NCBI GenBank assembly: GCA_034770075.1
Contig: CM068385.1
Span: 58,594,939 to 58,658,938, forward strand
Direction: 5' to 3'
Length of the DNA: 64,000 nucleotides
Source of the DNA: Aralia elata
Lineage: Eukaryota; Streptophyta; Magnoliopsida; Apiales; Araliaceae
Shown in pieces: positions 20,803 to 32,433 of the stretch. A program made the translations under genes and the position numbers. Within the stretch, counting starts at the first letter, position 1. Each line of letters opens with the position of its first letter. Under the pieces are notes generated by a model, which had not been told where the DNA came from, ran no database searches, and saw only the letters and a list, made by a program, of their open reading frames with translations.

Positions 20803-22212
20803 ATGTCAAACTCACTATCACTGCGTAGCATACTTGATGCTAACAAACTGACCGGACCGAATTACACGGACTGGTTAAGGAATCTGAGAATTGTTCTCAC
20901 TGCTGAAAAGATTTCTTATGTCCTAAATTCGCCAGTCCCTCCAAATGTTGCAGAAACAACCTCTAAGAAAGAGATTGCTACTTTCAGAAAGTGGCAAGAT
21001 GATGCAATCTTGGCTCAATGCATCATGCTCGCATCCATGAGTAATGAGCTTCAGCGTCAGCATGAAACTATGGATGCTCCTACTATATTGCTGCACCTCA
21101 AAGAGTTGTATGGTGAGCAAAGTAGGACAGCTAAATATCAGATATCTAAGGAGCTCTTCCGATCTCGTATGACCGAGGGCACTACTGTTGAGACTCATGT
21201 CCTTAAGATGATCAATCTGATTGAATAACTTGGACAACTAGGGTTCGTGATGGATGGGGAGTTAAGTTAATATTTGATCTTACAGTTACTCCCGAACACC
21301 TTCTCCCAATTTGTTGTGAATTTTCACATGAATAAGTTGGACGTCAGCTTGCCTGAGTTACTTAACATGCTGAAAACTGCTGAAGGTCACTTCTCATCCA
21401 ACAAGAACCAAGTCTTACTAGTGGATGACTCTTCCAAGAAAAATAAGAGGCCCAAGGTATCTTCTAAAACGAAGAAAAACAAGAAGGCTAAGGGCAAGGC
21501 GAAGAGAAAGGATAAAAAGAAACCTGATCCAGATAGCAAAGGAATTTGCTACCATTGCAATAAGCCGGGACACTGGAAGAGGAATTGCAAGGAGTATCTT
21601 GCGGACCAAAAGAAGCTTGGAGAAGCTTCGACTTTCGATCTAGGTTTGTTCATGATTGAAATTAATTTTTCTGAAAGTCAAAATTCTACTTGGGTATTGG
21701 ATACCGGCTGTAGTTCTCACACATGTAATAATATGCAGGGACTAAGCAGAAGTAGAAAGCTGAACAAGGATGAAGTCGTCCTACGAGTGGGAAATGGAGC
21801 AAAGGTTGCTGCATTAGCTGTAGGGACTTATCGTTTAGCACTGCCTTCGGGCAAGTTCATTAGTTTAAATAATTGTTATTATGTTCCGACACTCATTAGA
21901 AACATTATTTCAATTTATGTATTGGATATGGATGGTTTTGATATTATAATAAAGAACAATAGTTGTTCTATTCATAATAAAAATGTTTTATATGGTGTTG
22001 GCAATCTACTGAATGGACTTTATATACTTGACTTGCATGAAAATATACTTCAAATTGAACAAACAAAGAAAAAAAAAGAGATGATGTTAATTATACCTTT
22101 ATGTGGCACTGTAGAACTCGGTCATATCAATGAAACAAGATTATCCAAGTTGCATAAAGATGGGCTTTTAGAGCTATCTGATTACGAATCATACCATGGC
22201 GATTGGCTTTAG
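20803..22212 (+). pseudogene. Element B gag-protease pseudogene
   Basis: Starts ATG at 20803 (MSNSLSLRSILDANKLTGPN). Residues 1-140 are a copia gag (UBN2-type) domain. Two in-frame stops, at 21226-21228 and 21268-21270, interrupt it without a frameshift. The CCHC zinc knuckle CYHCNKPGHWKRNC is at about 21549-21590 after a lysine-rich stretch. The protease motif is in TWVLDTGCSSHTC (about 21690-21723). A GAG-pre-integrase piece ELGHINETRLSKLHKDGLL follows (about 22115-22173). The frame ends at 22212, two bases before the GCAAGTGGGAGA purine tract. Everything from integrase to RNase H is gone, removed by a deletion whose junction lies near 22175-22190. Confidence 0.85.
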
Positions 22213-22226
22213 TGCAAGTGGGAGAT

Positions 22227-24033
22227 TGAAAGTAGTAACACACAAGCCAATCATATTTGATATGATGTAGCATATACTTTGTAATCTTATTCATTTATTA
22301 ATAAAAGAATTGATTTTCTTAAAAGGCATTTTATATTATCTACATGGTGCTGTTATATTAAATGTGATAAACCCATAGTTTTGAGCAATGCTTTTAGAAT
22401 CATGATGGTGATCATGCTAATGAGATCTAAATTCTAAATAGCTCACAAACTAAAATTGTTCCTAATCGTTGGATTACTAAAAAGGGGATTAGTGAATCCG
22501 GATAGATTAGTACATACGTTGCTTGCTCTTAGGAAAAGGATGATTGATCTCATAATCATTTGTGTGGAGACACTAAAGCAAGTATGTAGGTACTTATTAG
22601 AGAATAAGTTCACTGAACGTGGCTCGCTAAGGAATACCTAATGGAGTTTTACTCGCCTGTCAATAGGAATTCCTCTAGTGATAGTAGTACAAGTGATCCT
22701 TGGACTTGAGATCATTATAGTATCTTGTGTATGATGAGTTATACTTTGAAATGTCCCTTAAGACCTTTAGGGTATATCAAAGGGTATGATTGAGTATAAT
22801 AAGTTGTGCATGGAGATAGGTGAATGATCAACAAAGAATCTACCACGTCTAGTAAAAGATGTGAAATGTCCTATGTGATTCGATAAATGACAACTCAGTA
22901 GTCCTTGGCCAAGGCAGAAATAAATTAGAAAGGAGTTTCTAATTTGCATTATTTAGAGTTGTGCATTTGGGAATCGAAATACATATAATTAAATAAAATA
23001 AGACTTGACAATAAATCCATGTCTTATATTTAATTGGGACATTGTATGGTAGAAGGATTGAATTGTACGGTAATTATTCACTGAAAGGTTCTTTTGTGAT
23101 TAATGTTGAAATCTATATTATCTGGAAAGTCGTTGATCGCTAAGGGGGGCTTACCCTTATTGTAGAATAAATACTATTTATTTAAATAAATTAAATAGTT
23201 TAATTTATTTATCTAAATAAGATTAGAATTGTTCTAATTGATTTATTCACAACCGGTTTAATATGGAGAACCTAAAGGGTCACACCGCAAAAGGAAAATA
23301 TTTATTTAAGAAGTAAATGACATAATTGTAATAATAAGTTAAGTGTATTTAATTTAATCTATGGAGATAGAATAAATTAAATAGCTTAATATTTATTATT
23401 TAATATTTTGGAAATATTAAATATAAAGTAATAAGAGGAGTCTTATTATTATTACTATTATTATTATTTAATTCCTAATAGGGATTGAAAATTAATTAAT
23501 AGAAGTACTCTCTTATGAATTCCTAATTGGATTAGGAGCATAGTTAATTAAAAGAGTTTAATTATAATAGAAACCCTAATCCTAAATAGTTTAGGGAAGG
23601 GTTATTCCTACATCTATAAATAAGAGAAGTCTTATCATAGATTAGGGTTACACACTCTTGCATTAGATTGTGGAGAGTACTTGTAATTTCTATAGAGATA
23701 GAAACTAGGGTTTTGCTAATACCCAACTTCTTGAATACCTATTCTTCCTTGGTAGATCACCTCTAGAGGCCAAACACTTGGGTGGCTAACGTTGATCAAA
23801 GGAAGGAATCTCATCGGTGGAATTCGAGGAGAACACGAAGGACTAGGAGTTGAACTTGTACCCGAGGAAGCTTTGATCTACGAGGGTATAATTCTTATTC
23901 TCTTTCTCTTTCGTTTAATTGATAATTGAACACAAGGATAGATCATGGTGATGGTTTGTATGAAAATTTTAAAATCCGTTTTATCACGCTTCCGCCCTAT
24001 TTGTATAATTTGATTGCATGTTCGCGTTATACA
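22227..24033 (+). repeat. Element B 3' LTR
   Basis: Starts TGAAAGTAGTAAC after the purine tract GTGGGAGAT. Co-linear with the 5' LTR up to about TTATACA at 24033, after which element A sequence resumes. Confidence 0.85.
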
Positions 24034-24781
24034 AACCTGCGGCAGGCCTAGGGTGGTGCCTATATAAGGCGGTTTTTGTTCATTTTTTGGAAGAAGAAGG
24101 CATTTTAGAGAGAGAAAATGTGTTATCTAGAGAGAGAAATAGAGAAAGGAAAAGAAAAACCTCTCTAAATCCAATCTAGATCTAATTTTTCTCATCAAAT
24201 CTCCTACCAATCTAGAATTAAACCATCTATACAAAGCTTAAGAAGGAAGAAACTATCATTCCTAAAGTTAAAGTTCTCATCTTTATACTAGATCTGGCCT
24301 AGATCTAGCTTAGATCTAGTTTATTTTGTGAATTATTGTGATTGAGCTTTATTTATTTATAGCTAATTCATTTGAGGCTCTCCTAGCATCCTAGATTGTA
24401 TCTAGAAGTGCTTGGATCTTATTTTTGAGATTATAGATGGTTAAAGAGGATTTCTCACGGATAGAATCTCCTCATAACTACCCGAGGATATCCTTTTAGT
24501 AATTTATTAATTTTTACTTCGATTCGACTCTTTTTTACCGATTATTTTAACTTGAGAGTTATTTTGTGTTATTTCTAGGTCACCCAAATATCCTAGATTC
24601 ATATCTAGTGGTAAGAGGATCCCACCTTTTGGCCAGCGATTAATTCTCATGAGTAGAAACTCCTTATAGTCATTCTGGGATATATTTCCAATTAGATCTC
24701 GATTATGTTGGTTTATAGAACTATAAAATCTTAGATCTACGGGGTTCATCCCCTAGATTCTAAGTTCCTTTAATAGATCTC
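24034..24781 (+). repeat. Element A 5' LTR, segment 2 (promoter and R/U5)
   Basis: Resumes A's LTR after element B. A TATA box CTATATAAGG at 24060-24069 matches CTATATAAGG at 50384-50393 in the 3' LTR. An AGAGAGAAA-rich leader and AGATCTAG-type repeats follow, as in the 3' LTR. Ends with ATCTC, the target duplication of element D. Confidence 0.8.
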
Positions 24782-24903
24782 TGTTTGCCTAATTCTATAC
24801 TAGCACAAATACGCAAGTATACGCAGTCCACAAATAATAAAGTGAAAGTAGAGTATCGTCCCACAGAGAAAAACTGAGTTTATAATGACAATTTCTAATT
24901 CAA
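24782..24903 (-). repeat. Element D 3' LTR stump
   Basis: Matches 41217-41336 of the 5' LTR nearly base for base (TGTTTGCCTAATTCTATACT and onward) and then diverges abruptly after GACAATTTCTAATTC. The outer end with its target duplication is intact, so an internal deletion removed the rest of the LTR. Confidence 0.85.
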
Positions 24904-25174
24904 GTTATGACAGGCATAATTACTCTCATGATCTAAATTATATCATCCCTAACGACCTTCACACTGTCCAAGCTAACACAGTAATACCCATCTCATCATT
25001 GGCCAAGCCAAAATCATAACAACTAATCACTTGGATTCATGCAAACAAACTAAATGCACCTAACACAACCAACCATAACTATGCAAGATTCACAATGATC
25101 ACAATGATATGCCAACATACTAACAGATATAATGCACAAAACTAACAAACATGCTAAACAAAAACCTAAAAGAA

Positions 25175-25190
25175 CTCCCCCAAACTTAAA
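25175..25190 (-). promoter_or_regulatory. Element D polypurine tract
   Basis: On the minus strand TTTAAGTTTGGGGGAG, the standard Athila-type plus-strand primer tract. In this copy it is separated from the LTR stump by 270 bp of non-coding sequence, which may be 3' internal sequence left next to the deletion. Confidence 0.7.
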
Positions 25191-25203
25191 ACAGACAATG
25201 CCC

Positions 25204-26414
25204 TCATTGGATAAAATAGTAAAAGGAAAGGAAAGAGAAACTCCCATAATCTGAGGGAGCATCATCTGCATCCTCCCCATCTGAAGGTGTGTCCGGAGGC
25301 AGATAAGTTGGAGCTTCACCAAACGTTGGGAATTGAACTTGAACGCCCAATTGAGAAAAGGCATGCAAAAAACTGTCCGAGAGTTGAGTGGAGAAAAATC
25401 GAAGCTCGGTCATACTCGTGTGAATAGCATCCATCCGCCGAGTCATACGCCTCTCCATTCGATCTAATCTAGCCTCAGACACTGAAATGGCTGTTCAGGT
25501 TCAGTTAGCGGCTGATCGGATGCCTCCTCACTCTCACTGTGATCCCCCAATAGAAATCCTGCTCCACGGGCATGAGAAGGAGCACCAGCCCAAACCTTAT
25601 ACTTAGCAATAGTAGCATGATCAATAGTGTTCATTGGGAGCTGCACGGGCTCACTCTCAGCCCATTCCACCCCAGCAGCCAAGCATAAACGAGTGATCAC
25701 CGATGCATGAGGGAGACCGCCTGATGTACCACCTTGAAGGTACCGACGTATGGACTGATGGATAACATACCCCACATCAATCTTCTTTCCTTGCACAATT
25801 CCGTATAACAAAATCGGTCGATCCTTGGTCACGTCATTTTGATGCCTGGTTGGCATGAGATTGGCACAAATGAAACTGTACCAGGCCTTTCCATAACGAC
25901 TCAAGGCTGTGTGAGGAAAGTGGAGTTTCTGATCCGTCCCTTACTTCGTTGTCCATACTGTACCCGACTTGCACAAAATATTCTTGATGCGCTCCAATTT
26001 AGTGTCCCAATTCGTAGAGTATAAACTTTTCGGATCGGTGTGGTGAATAGAAGGCAAGTGGTATATGGTATTGATACTCTTGTTATTGTATGGCACCTGG
26101 TAACCTCGCACAAAAGCGGTCCCGTCCTTGGTGATCTTTGCGTTAGCATAGAATTCTTGAACGACTGATATCGGGGCTGCCAACGGTGATTCCACAAATA
26201 ACAACCAACCCTTAGCTCGGATCATGCTCATCATTTGTCCATCTAAATCAGGATCAGGCTTTAGCCCACGTTCCAAGACAAACGTTTTCCCAAGTAAAAC
26301 CTTATGATAGAATTCCTCAGCCTCTGCAGAAATAAACCGACTTCTATCAAATTCCACTGACTCAGCAGGGGCCTGAGAACTAGAAGATTCCCCACGTTGT
26401 CTCTTAGAAACCAT
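25204..26414 (-). pseudogene. Athila-type ORF downstream of pol, broken
   Basis: Begins ATG at 26414 (MVSKRQRGESSSS). Residues about 20-155 contain EFYANAKITKDGTAFVRGYQ and a YHLP motif, typical of the plant transposon-associated domain found in the extra ORF of Athila elements, sometimes called env-like. An in-frame TAA at 25941-25943 follows TVWTTK. The same frame continues with LSRYGKAWYSFICANLMPT and a helical segment ending LCLAAGVEW. A frameshift near 25480 shifts to the last part (SEARLDRMERRM, then an acidic and proline-rich tail to 25204). No clear signal peptide or transmembrane segment was seen, so an envelope role is not supported here. Its function in Athila elements is not settled. 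Confidence 0.7.
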
Positions 26415-27487
26415 AATAATTCAATCCCAACGCACAACAACGTGAAGACCCCCAAACTTGACAGAAATCACACTTGGTTTTAAAAAACTATTTCAATCCA
26501 ATACACTTACATGCACAATTCAATCCAATAATAATAACACAATATCTGGAAGTGTATAGTTAAAATTCCCAATACAATGTAATCCTAAGCCTAAAATCTG
26601 TTAATTGGAAGTAATACCTTGATACGAAGCAAAACCCTAAACCACAATGCACTTACTTCTTTCTGAACCACTGCACTTCCTTGATATCCCACTACAATGC
26701 ACTGAAAACCTTCTTGGATCACACTTAGATTGTTGAATGATTTGGATTTTAGGGTTTGAAGAGAAGAGTAGGCTGTAAGAGGTGACGAATTGGAGAAAGA
26801 ACGAAGATGAAGAGAAAACAAAAGTTAGGGTTTGTAATTGGAAGTGTTTGATTTGGAGAAGGAGTTTATATTGGGAGGAAATTGGTTTGGATTTGGAAAA
26901 GGAAGAGAAGAAGAGAAGTGACCGATGCTAATTGGGAGAGGTTACTAAGAATGAGACTCCAAGCGGGAAAATAAAAGAAGGAGTAATCAATGGGTCGGGT
27001 TTAAACTGGGTTTTAAAACCTGGGATCCGATCGCGGCGCGGCCGCGCTAGGAATTGGCTTGAGTAGGGCGCGGCCGCGCTAGTGTGGCAGCTGGAACTTT
27101 TTAAGCTCTGAGGTTAGGCGCGGCCGCGCTACTTTCTTTCACAATATGGGCGCAGCCGCGCTAGTATGCCAGCTGAAGCCTTTTTGATTCCTGAAGTAGG
27201 GCGCGGCTTTTTGATTTCTGAACACTTAGGGCGCGGCCGCGCTAGTCTAAAAATCTGGAATTGAATTCTAAAGCCCTTCTTTTTAATTTCTTCATGTGCA
27301 ATCCTTGATGTATGACTTATAAGCAAAGACAAAGAAATAAAGTAACTAATTACTACTAGATAAAAACAAAACTAAGTCTAATAATTATTCCTAAAAATCA
27401 CAAAATTTTAACTAAAAACACTTAAAATTTGGGTTGCCTCCCAACTAGCGCTTGATTTAAAGTCTTTCAGCCTGACTACTCCCTGTT
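26415..27487 (-). other. Element D spacer between the extra ORF and integrase
   Basis: Non-coding. It includes a GC-rich tract at 27029-27245, in which GGCGCGGCCGCGCTA and variants occur about six times (near 27034, 27066, 27117, 27147, 27200 truncated, and 27229). The rest is AT-rich and without motifs. Confidence 0.65.
27029..27245. repeat. Repeated GC-rich NotI-like motif in element D
   Basis: Units of GGCGCGGCCGCGCTAG, most containing the palindrome GCGGCCGC, are spaced roughly 30-50 bp apart in AT-richer filler. Similar units are found in D's LTR (42305-42401), in D's gag (39670-39725) and in the leader of copia element B (12563-12690). Confidence 0.8.
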
Positions 27488-29340
27488 TCAAACTTTAATC
27501 GGCAAGAGTGATTGAGGTTTCTGGCGATCAACATCACCACCCCAATAATGTTTTAATCTTTGACCATTGACTTTGAATGACTCTTCCGGATTGTTCGCAA
27601 AAACTTCAATGGCGCCATGAGGGAATGCTTGTTTGATAATGAAAGGTCCCGACCACCGAGACTTGAGCTTCCCTGGAAATAATTTCAGCTTAGAGTTGTA
27701 TAGAAGCACTGCTTGTCCCGGCTCAAACTTCCTGTTGATGATTTTCCGATCGTGCCACTTCTTGACTTTTTCCTTATATAGCTTTGAGTTCTCATATGCT
27801 TGTAGACGGAATTCATCGAGTTCATTAAGCTGAAGAAGTCTCTTTTCCCCCGCAGCCGTGAGATCAAAGTTCAACTTTTTGATGGCCCAATATGCTTTGT
27901 GTTCAAGCTCAACCGGAAGGTGGCACGCCTTGCCATAGACTAATTGGTACGGTGACATGCCAATGGGTGTCTTATAAGCTGTCCGATAAGCCCAAAGCGC
28001 ATCATCCAACTTTGTTGACCAATCTTTTCTATTCGGATTAACAATCTTCTCCAGAATCCTCTTCACTTCTCTATTTGAAACTTCGGCTCGACCACTGATT
28101 TGGGGATGGTAAGCTGTAGCAATTCTGTGGTTTACCCCATATTTAGCTAAGAGAGCCGTGAAATACCTATTGCAAAAGTGGCTCCCTTCATCACTGATAA
28201 TTGCCCTTGGGGTGCCAAATCGTGTGAAGATGTTTTTCTGCAGAAATTTTAGAACCACCTTAGCATCATTAGTCGGCAAAGCACTTGCTTCCACCCATTT
28301 AGAGACATAATCGACCGCCAAAAAGATGTAGAGGTTGTTAAAGGAAGATGGAAATGGTCCTATAAAATCTATTCCCCAAACATCGAAGACTTCAACTTCT
28401 AAAATAGCATTTAAAGGCATCTCATGATGTCTGGAAATATTTCCCACCCTTTGACATCTATCACAGCTCTGAACGAAGTGGTGGGCGTTCTTAAACAACG
28501 TGGGCCAGAAAAATCCTGCCTGTAACACTTTGGCAGCTGTCTTTTCGCCTCCGTAATGACCTCCATATAGCAAATCATGACAATGATGTAAGATACTCTC
28601 TATTTCACTTTGTGGCACACACCGTCGAATAATCTGATCGGCACAATGTTTGAACAGGAACAACTCATCCCACATGTACCTTTTTACATCATGCAGAAAC
28701 TTTTTCTTTTGTTGGCTGGTCAAATCTGGGGGAAGTACGTTGCTAACCAAATAATTGACAAAATCGGCATACCAAGGAACTTCTGAATGTATCACAAATA
28801 ACTGCTCATCCGGGAAGAACTCATTGATCACCGTTTTGTCTCCCTTGACATGGTCATTGTTTTCTAATCTCGAGAGATGATCTGTCACTTGATTTTCCGT
28901 CCCCTTCCTATCCCGGATTTCCAAGTCGAACTCCTGGAGTAAAAGTATCCATCGAATTAGCCTTGGCTTCGCATCTTTCTTCGAAATCAAATATCTTATG
29001 GCAGAGTGGTCAGTGAACACCACCACTTTAGTTTCAATTAAGTACGACCGGAATTTGTCAAATGCATAAACTACCGCGAGTAACTCCTTCTCGGTAGTCG
29101 TATAGTTGAGTTGGGCATCGGACAATGTTTTGCTAGCATAATAAATGGCGTGAAAAACCTTTTCCTTTCGTTGGCCCAAAACAGCCCCAATAGCAAAGTC
29201 GCTAGCATCACACATTAACTCAAACGGTCTTGACCAATCCGGTGCTACTATTACAGGCACTGTGGTCAATTTCTTTTTCAACAATTCAAAAGCCACAAGA
29301 CACTCATCATCAAACTTGAAGGGAACATCTTTCTCCAATA
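27488..29340 (-). pseudogene. Element D RNase H and integrase domains
   Basis: An open frame of about 616 codons that starts artificially where element E interrupts pol (ELLEKD... side at 29340) and ends at 27488. RNase H: FELMCDASDFAIGAVLGQ (first catalytic D), YTTTEKELLAVV (E), VVVFTDHSAIRYL (D), and RDRKGTENQVTDHLSRL. Integrase: an HHCC zinc finger with GGHYGGEKTAAKV and QSCDRCQR, then the catalytic core with GIDFIGPFP (D), RAIISDEGSHFCNRYF (D) and SGRAEVSNREVKRILEK (E). The C-terminal part ends RWSGPFIIKQAFPHGAIEV and DRQKPQSLLPIKV. No chromodomain, as expected for Athila. This section itself has no stop or frameshift; only its separation from RT makes it a pseudogene. Confidence 0.9.
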
Positions 29341-29345
29341 AACTA

Positions 29346-32300
29346 TGTAATACCCCGAAATATTATCAAAATTATAAATATTGTCTTAACTGAGTTAAGA
29401 ATGAAAACTCTAGAAATACCTAATGACCGACTGTTCAGGTAATCTTTGGAAACCTAATACGATTCGAAAACGCGATCGTATACGTTTAAAATTAGAACGT
29501 ATAACCTAAAGCTAGGTATCAAGAAGTTTAAAACCTTAAGTCCTAATGAGATTTGAATTTATGTGTTTAATAAAGATCCAAATGATATTTTGAAGCAGGT
29601 GTTTTGAGATTTTATAGTGTAAACGATGAATTAGGTCAAATAAAATTTTCTCCGAAAAACGTCGTGCTTGACACGTCGTGCTTAAAAATATTTTTTCGCC
29701 AATGAACTTGTTGGTATATTCGTTTTTGACAAGCTGCATTGTCGTGCTTACGCTTTGTCGTGCTTACGCTTTGTCGTACTTACGCTTTGTTGTGCTTACG
29801 CTTTGTCGTGCTTACGCATTGTCGTGCTTACGCTTTGTCGTGCTTGGAAAATATTTTATTAAGATATTTTGTTAAGATATTTTACTAAGATATTTTAAGG
29901 CCTAAAAGTCTATTTTACCCCCACTTTGGTTTTCCTATAAATAGAAGGCTTAAGTTCATTAGTTCTTTGCTAATTCACTAGCTAAAATCTGAAGTTGCAA
30001 AGAAATAGTTAAAGCTTGCAACTACAAGAGGTAAAATCCCTAATTGTTGTTATGTTTGATTTCAATTCGTGTTTTAATCGCTTTAATCAATTATGCAAGT
30101 AGTTATAATGTCGAAATTGTTCAAGATCACAAGTGTTCTTCTTGTTTCTAGAGCAAATCTTCATTCACGGTCCTTAATCTCGATGAGAAACACGATGTTA
30201 TGATGTTTGGCTATGCCGATTAACTGTTCTTCATGTACTCTCAAAATAAAGTTGATATTAATCTTTACAAGCTTTAATCATATATATATATTATGTTTAA
30301 AATTGTTAAAATCAAGTAAACATGTTGTTATAATGCTCAAATTATTTTAAGTATTAAGTTAAAAGATCAAAACACAAGCCGTTACGATATTCGATTTTTA
30401 TCGTTCTTCATATGTTCTTCGTATGTTCTGCGTGTTCTTGATCAAAAGTCATAAATCCTATATAAGTTGGTTTATGATTCGACTATTTTTATGTTATTGA
30501 GGTATATTAAGTGTTAGAACATGATAACATAGCATTTTGATGCTTGTGGTATCATGTTTTACCTAGTGGAATGAAGAAGTTGTGTGCAAATCCATAGTTT
30601 GTCAATTCTGCAGATTTTTCGAAAAGTTAAAGTCAGAATCAGTTTTTGCAATATAAAAGAAAGTTGTAGAGCATGCAATTCTAACCAATTTAGACTCAAG
30701 AATCACCTGAAAATATTTTGTTATGAAAAAGTTATGCCTGTTTTAGTAAAAGAGGTACAAGCTAATTTTGGAATTTCTGGACAGATTTGCTTACTGAGTT
30801 TTGAAGCAAATTTCCGAAATCTTAAATTCAGAATCTGCTTCTGAAATATAAAAGGAAGTTGTAGATCAGGAAGTTCTAATGAATTTAGACTCAAGAAACC
30901 TCAAAAATGTTTTGTTATGAGGAAGTTATGACTAAAACACTGCGGCTGGTCCGACAGCCAAGTAGGCTGCCCAAAATTTGAAATTTAGGCTTTTGCAAAT
31001 GAATTATTTAAATCATTCCACCAATGGAAATAGTCTAGTCAAGTATATCTAAGACTTATTAAGAAATAAAATTCGATGATCTAATATTCGGGTACACGTA
31101 ACCCATTATGTAGGCTTTCAAGCGTTTACCGGGAAATTTTAGTTTACGATCAAGGCAAGTTCTAATCCTTTATGTGTTATTGTGCAAGTCTTTCACAATT
31201 GTATTTATGTGCAAGTTTTTCTAATCCTTGCTTATATTGTTATGTATAATTGTTATTATGTGCAATTGTTATTATGTGCAACTGTTATAAGTTGTTTTAT
31301 ATGATTAACTGTTTGAGTGTTAATTGATTATGAAATGAAATATCTGTCAAGTCTAAACATGTTAAAGTTATATGAAAGCATAAACTGTTTATGTGATATT
31401 AATTAGACTTGCTGAGCCGTAGTGCTCATTCTTGCGAATAAAACTTTATTTGCAGTTAAGAAGAACGTTAAGAAGATCATGGAACGTAAAAGAGGAAAAC
31501 ATAGGCTAGTTTTCATGATTATTTAATTGTTGTATTGTTTATAGTCATAATGACTTTTGTAATACGAACAAACAAACATGTAACCGAATATTATATCAAT
31601 ATTACCAGTTTATTGTTATCGAACGTTGTTATGTCTTTAAATTTGATATAACTTAGAATTGTTAAAAAAACTATAAATCTGAGTGAGGGTATTGGTAATA
31701 TGGACTGATCATGTTATGCCGATACTCTGAAATTCAGATAGATGGTAAAACATTAATACAAGGTTGATAAAGAACTACAAGTTTGAATGAGGATATTATA
31801 TAACATTCTTAGTTCTGTACGTACAGAGATTTAGCACCGATGAAGAAACCAAATTCATCGCAAGGTTCCTCTGTCCCAAGAGTAAGTTTGTTATTAATAT
31901 TGTGAATGTCAGATAAATAGGGAATATCGACATAAAGAAATATCTTTGTATATTGATACTTGTAGTACGAATGAGACCGTTACAAGTGGACGTATAGAAG
32001 GTTCAAACCTTAAGGTTAAAAATTAACCGTTGGATATGATGTTATCTAGGTAAACAGTTATAAACTACAAGTTGATACTTGTAGCAAGGAAGGATAGAGA
32101 ATAAGTTAAGATCCAGGGAACGAATAAGAGAAATTTTTATAAGCGGTGTCTTTATTAGACCCGTCCAACCAATACGATTATGGGATCATTGGTTAAGTGA
32201 CGATAGAAGTACGAGTTAACGTCGGACCCGAATTCGGGGGCGTTACAGTTGGTATCAAGTGAGGGTATTGAATGATATTGTAATATTATCACTTTTTCGC

Positions 32301-32418
32301 ATTATACTCTGATTATTAGAAATCAAGATTTTTATAGTAGTATGTAAAGGTTGTACACGTGAGCACGAAGTCCGACCTGGCTAAAAGAAGCAAGCAGGTG
32401 GATTTTTGGGGCGTCACA
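29346..32418 (+). repeat. Element E 5' LTR
   Basis: Starts TGTAATACCCCG and ends GGGGCGTCACA. U3 carries a 16-bp tandem array (29740-29850). TATA box CTATAAATAG at 29935-29944. 3073 bp against 2767 bp for the 3' LTR, because the latter lacks about 300 bp. A second possible LTR-end-like GGGGGCGTTACAGTTGGTAT occurs near 32236-32255. Confidence 0.85.
29740..29850 (+). repeat. 16-bp tandem array in U3 of element E (5' LTR)
   Basis: Seven head-to-tail units of TGTCGTGCTTACGCTT, period 16 bp, the last one partial, ending about 85 bp upstream of the TATA box. Two looser TCGTGCTT copies lie just before, at 29662-29684. The position suggests an enhancer-like role, by analogy with tandem U3 boxes in other plant LTRs (inference). 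Confidence 0.85.
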
Positions 32419-32421
32419 GGT

Positions 32422-32433
32422 TGGTATCAGAGC
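32422..32433 (+). promoter_or_regulatory. Element E primer binding site (tRNA-Met type)
   Basis: TGGTATCAGAGC, 3 bp after the 5' LTR end. Confidence 0.85.

Larger units (their letters stand above)
10634..24033 (+). mobile_element. Element B: Ty1/copia retrotransposon, deletion derivative
   Basis: Two LTRs (10634-12445 and 22227-24033, about 1.81 kb each), a tRNA-Met(i)-type primer site at 12456-12468, a leader, a gag-protease pseudogene and a polypurine tract GTGGGAGA before the 3' LTR. Integrase, RT and RNase H are absent, so the element is non-autonomous. Element C is nested in its leader. B sits in the U3 of element A's 5' LTR, roughly 30 bp upstream of A's TATA box. The right flank resumes CTGCGGCAGGCC, matching A's 3' LTR. 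The target duplication is imperfect (GAC against AAC) and its exact length is uncertain. Confidence 0.85.

Noticed and set aside
25204..26414. Functional retroviral envelope gene in element D
   Set aside because: No signal peptide or transmembrane segment is visible, the frame has a stop and a frameshift, and the domain matches the Athila-associated plant family rather than a viral envelope.
29740..29850. CRISPR-like array of short regular repeats
   Set aside because: The units are head-to-tail with no unique spacers, in a plant LTR U3.
32236..32255. GGGGGCGTTACAGTTGGTAT as the true 5' LTR end of element E
   Set aside because: The 3' LTR continues past the corresponding point to GGGGCGTCACA at 37623, and the better primer site lies after 32418, so the earlier site is a look-alike or an older internal LTR end.
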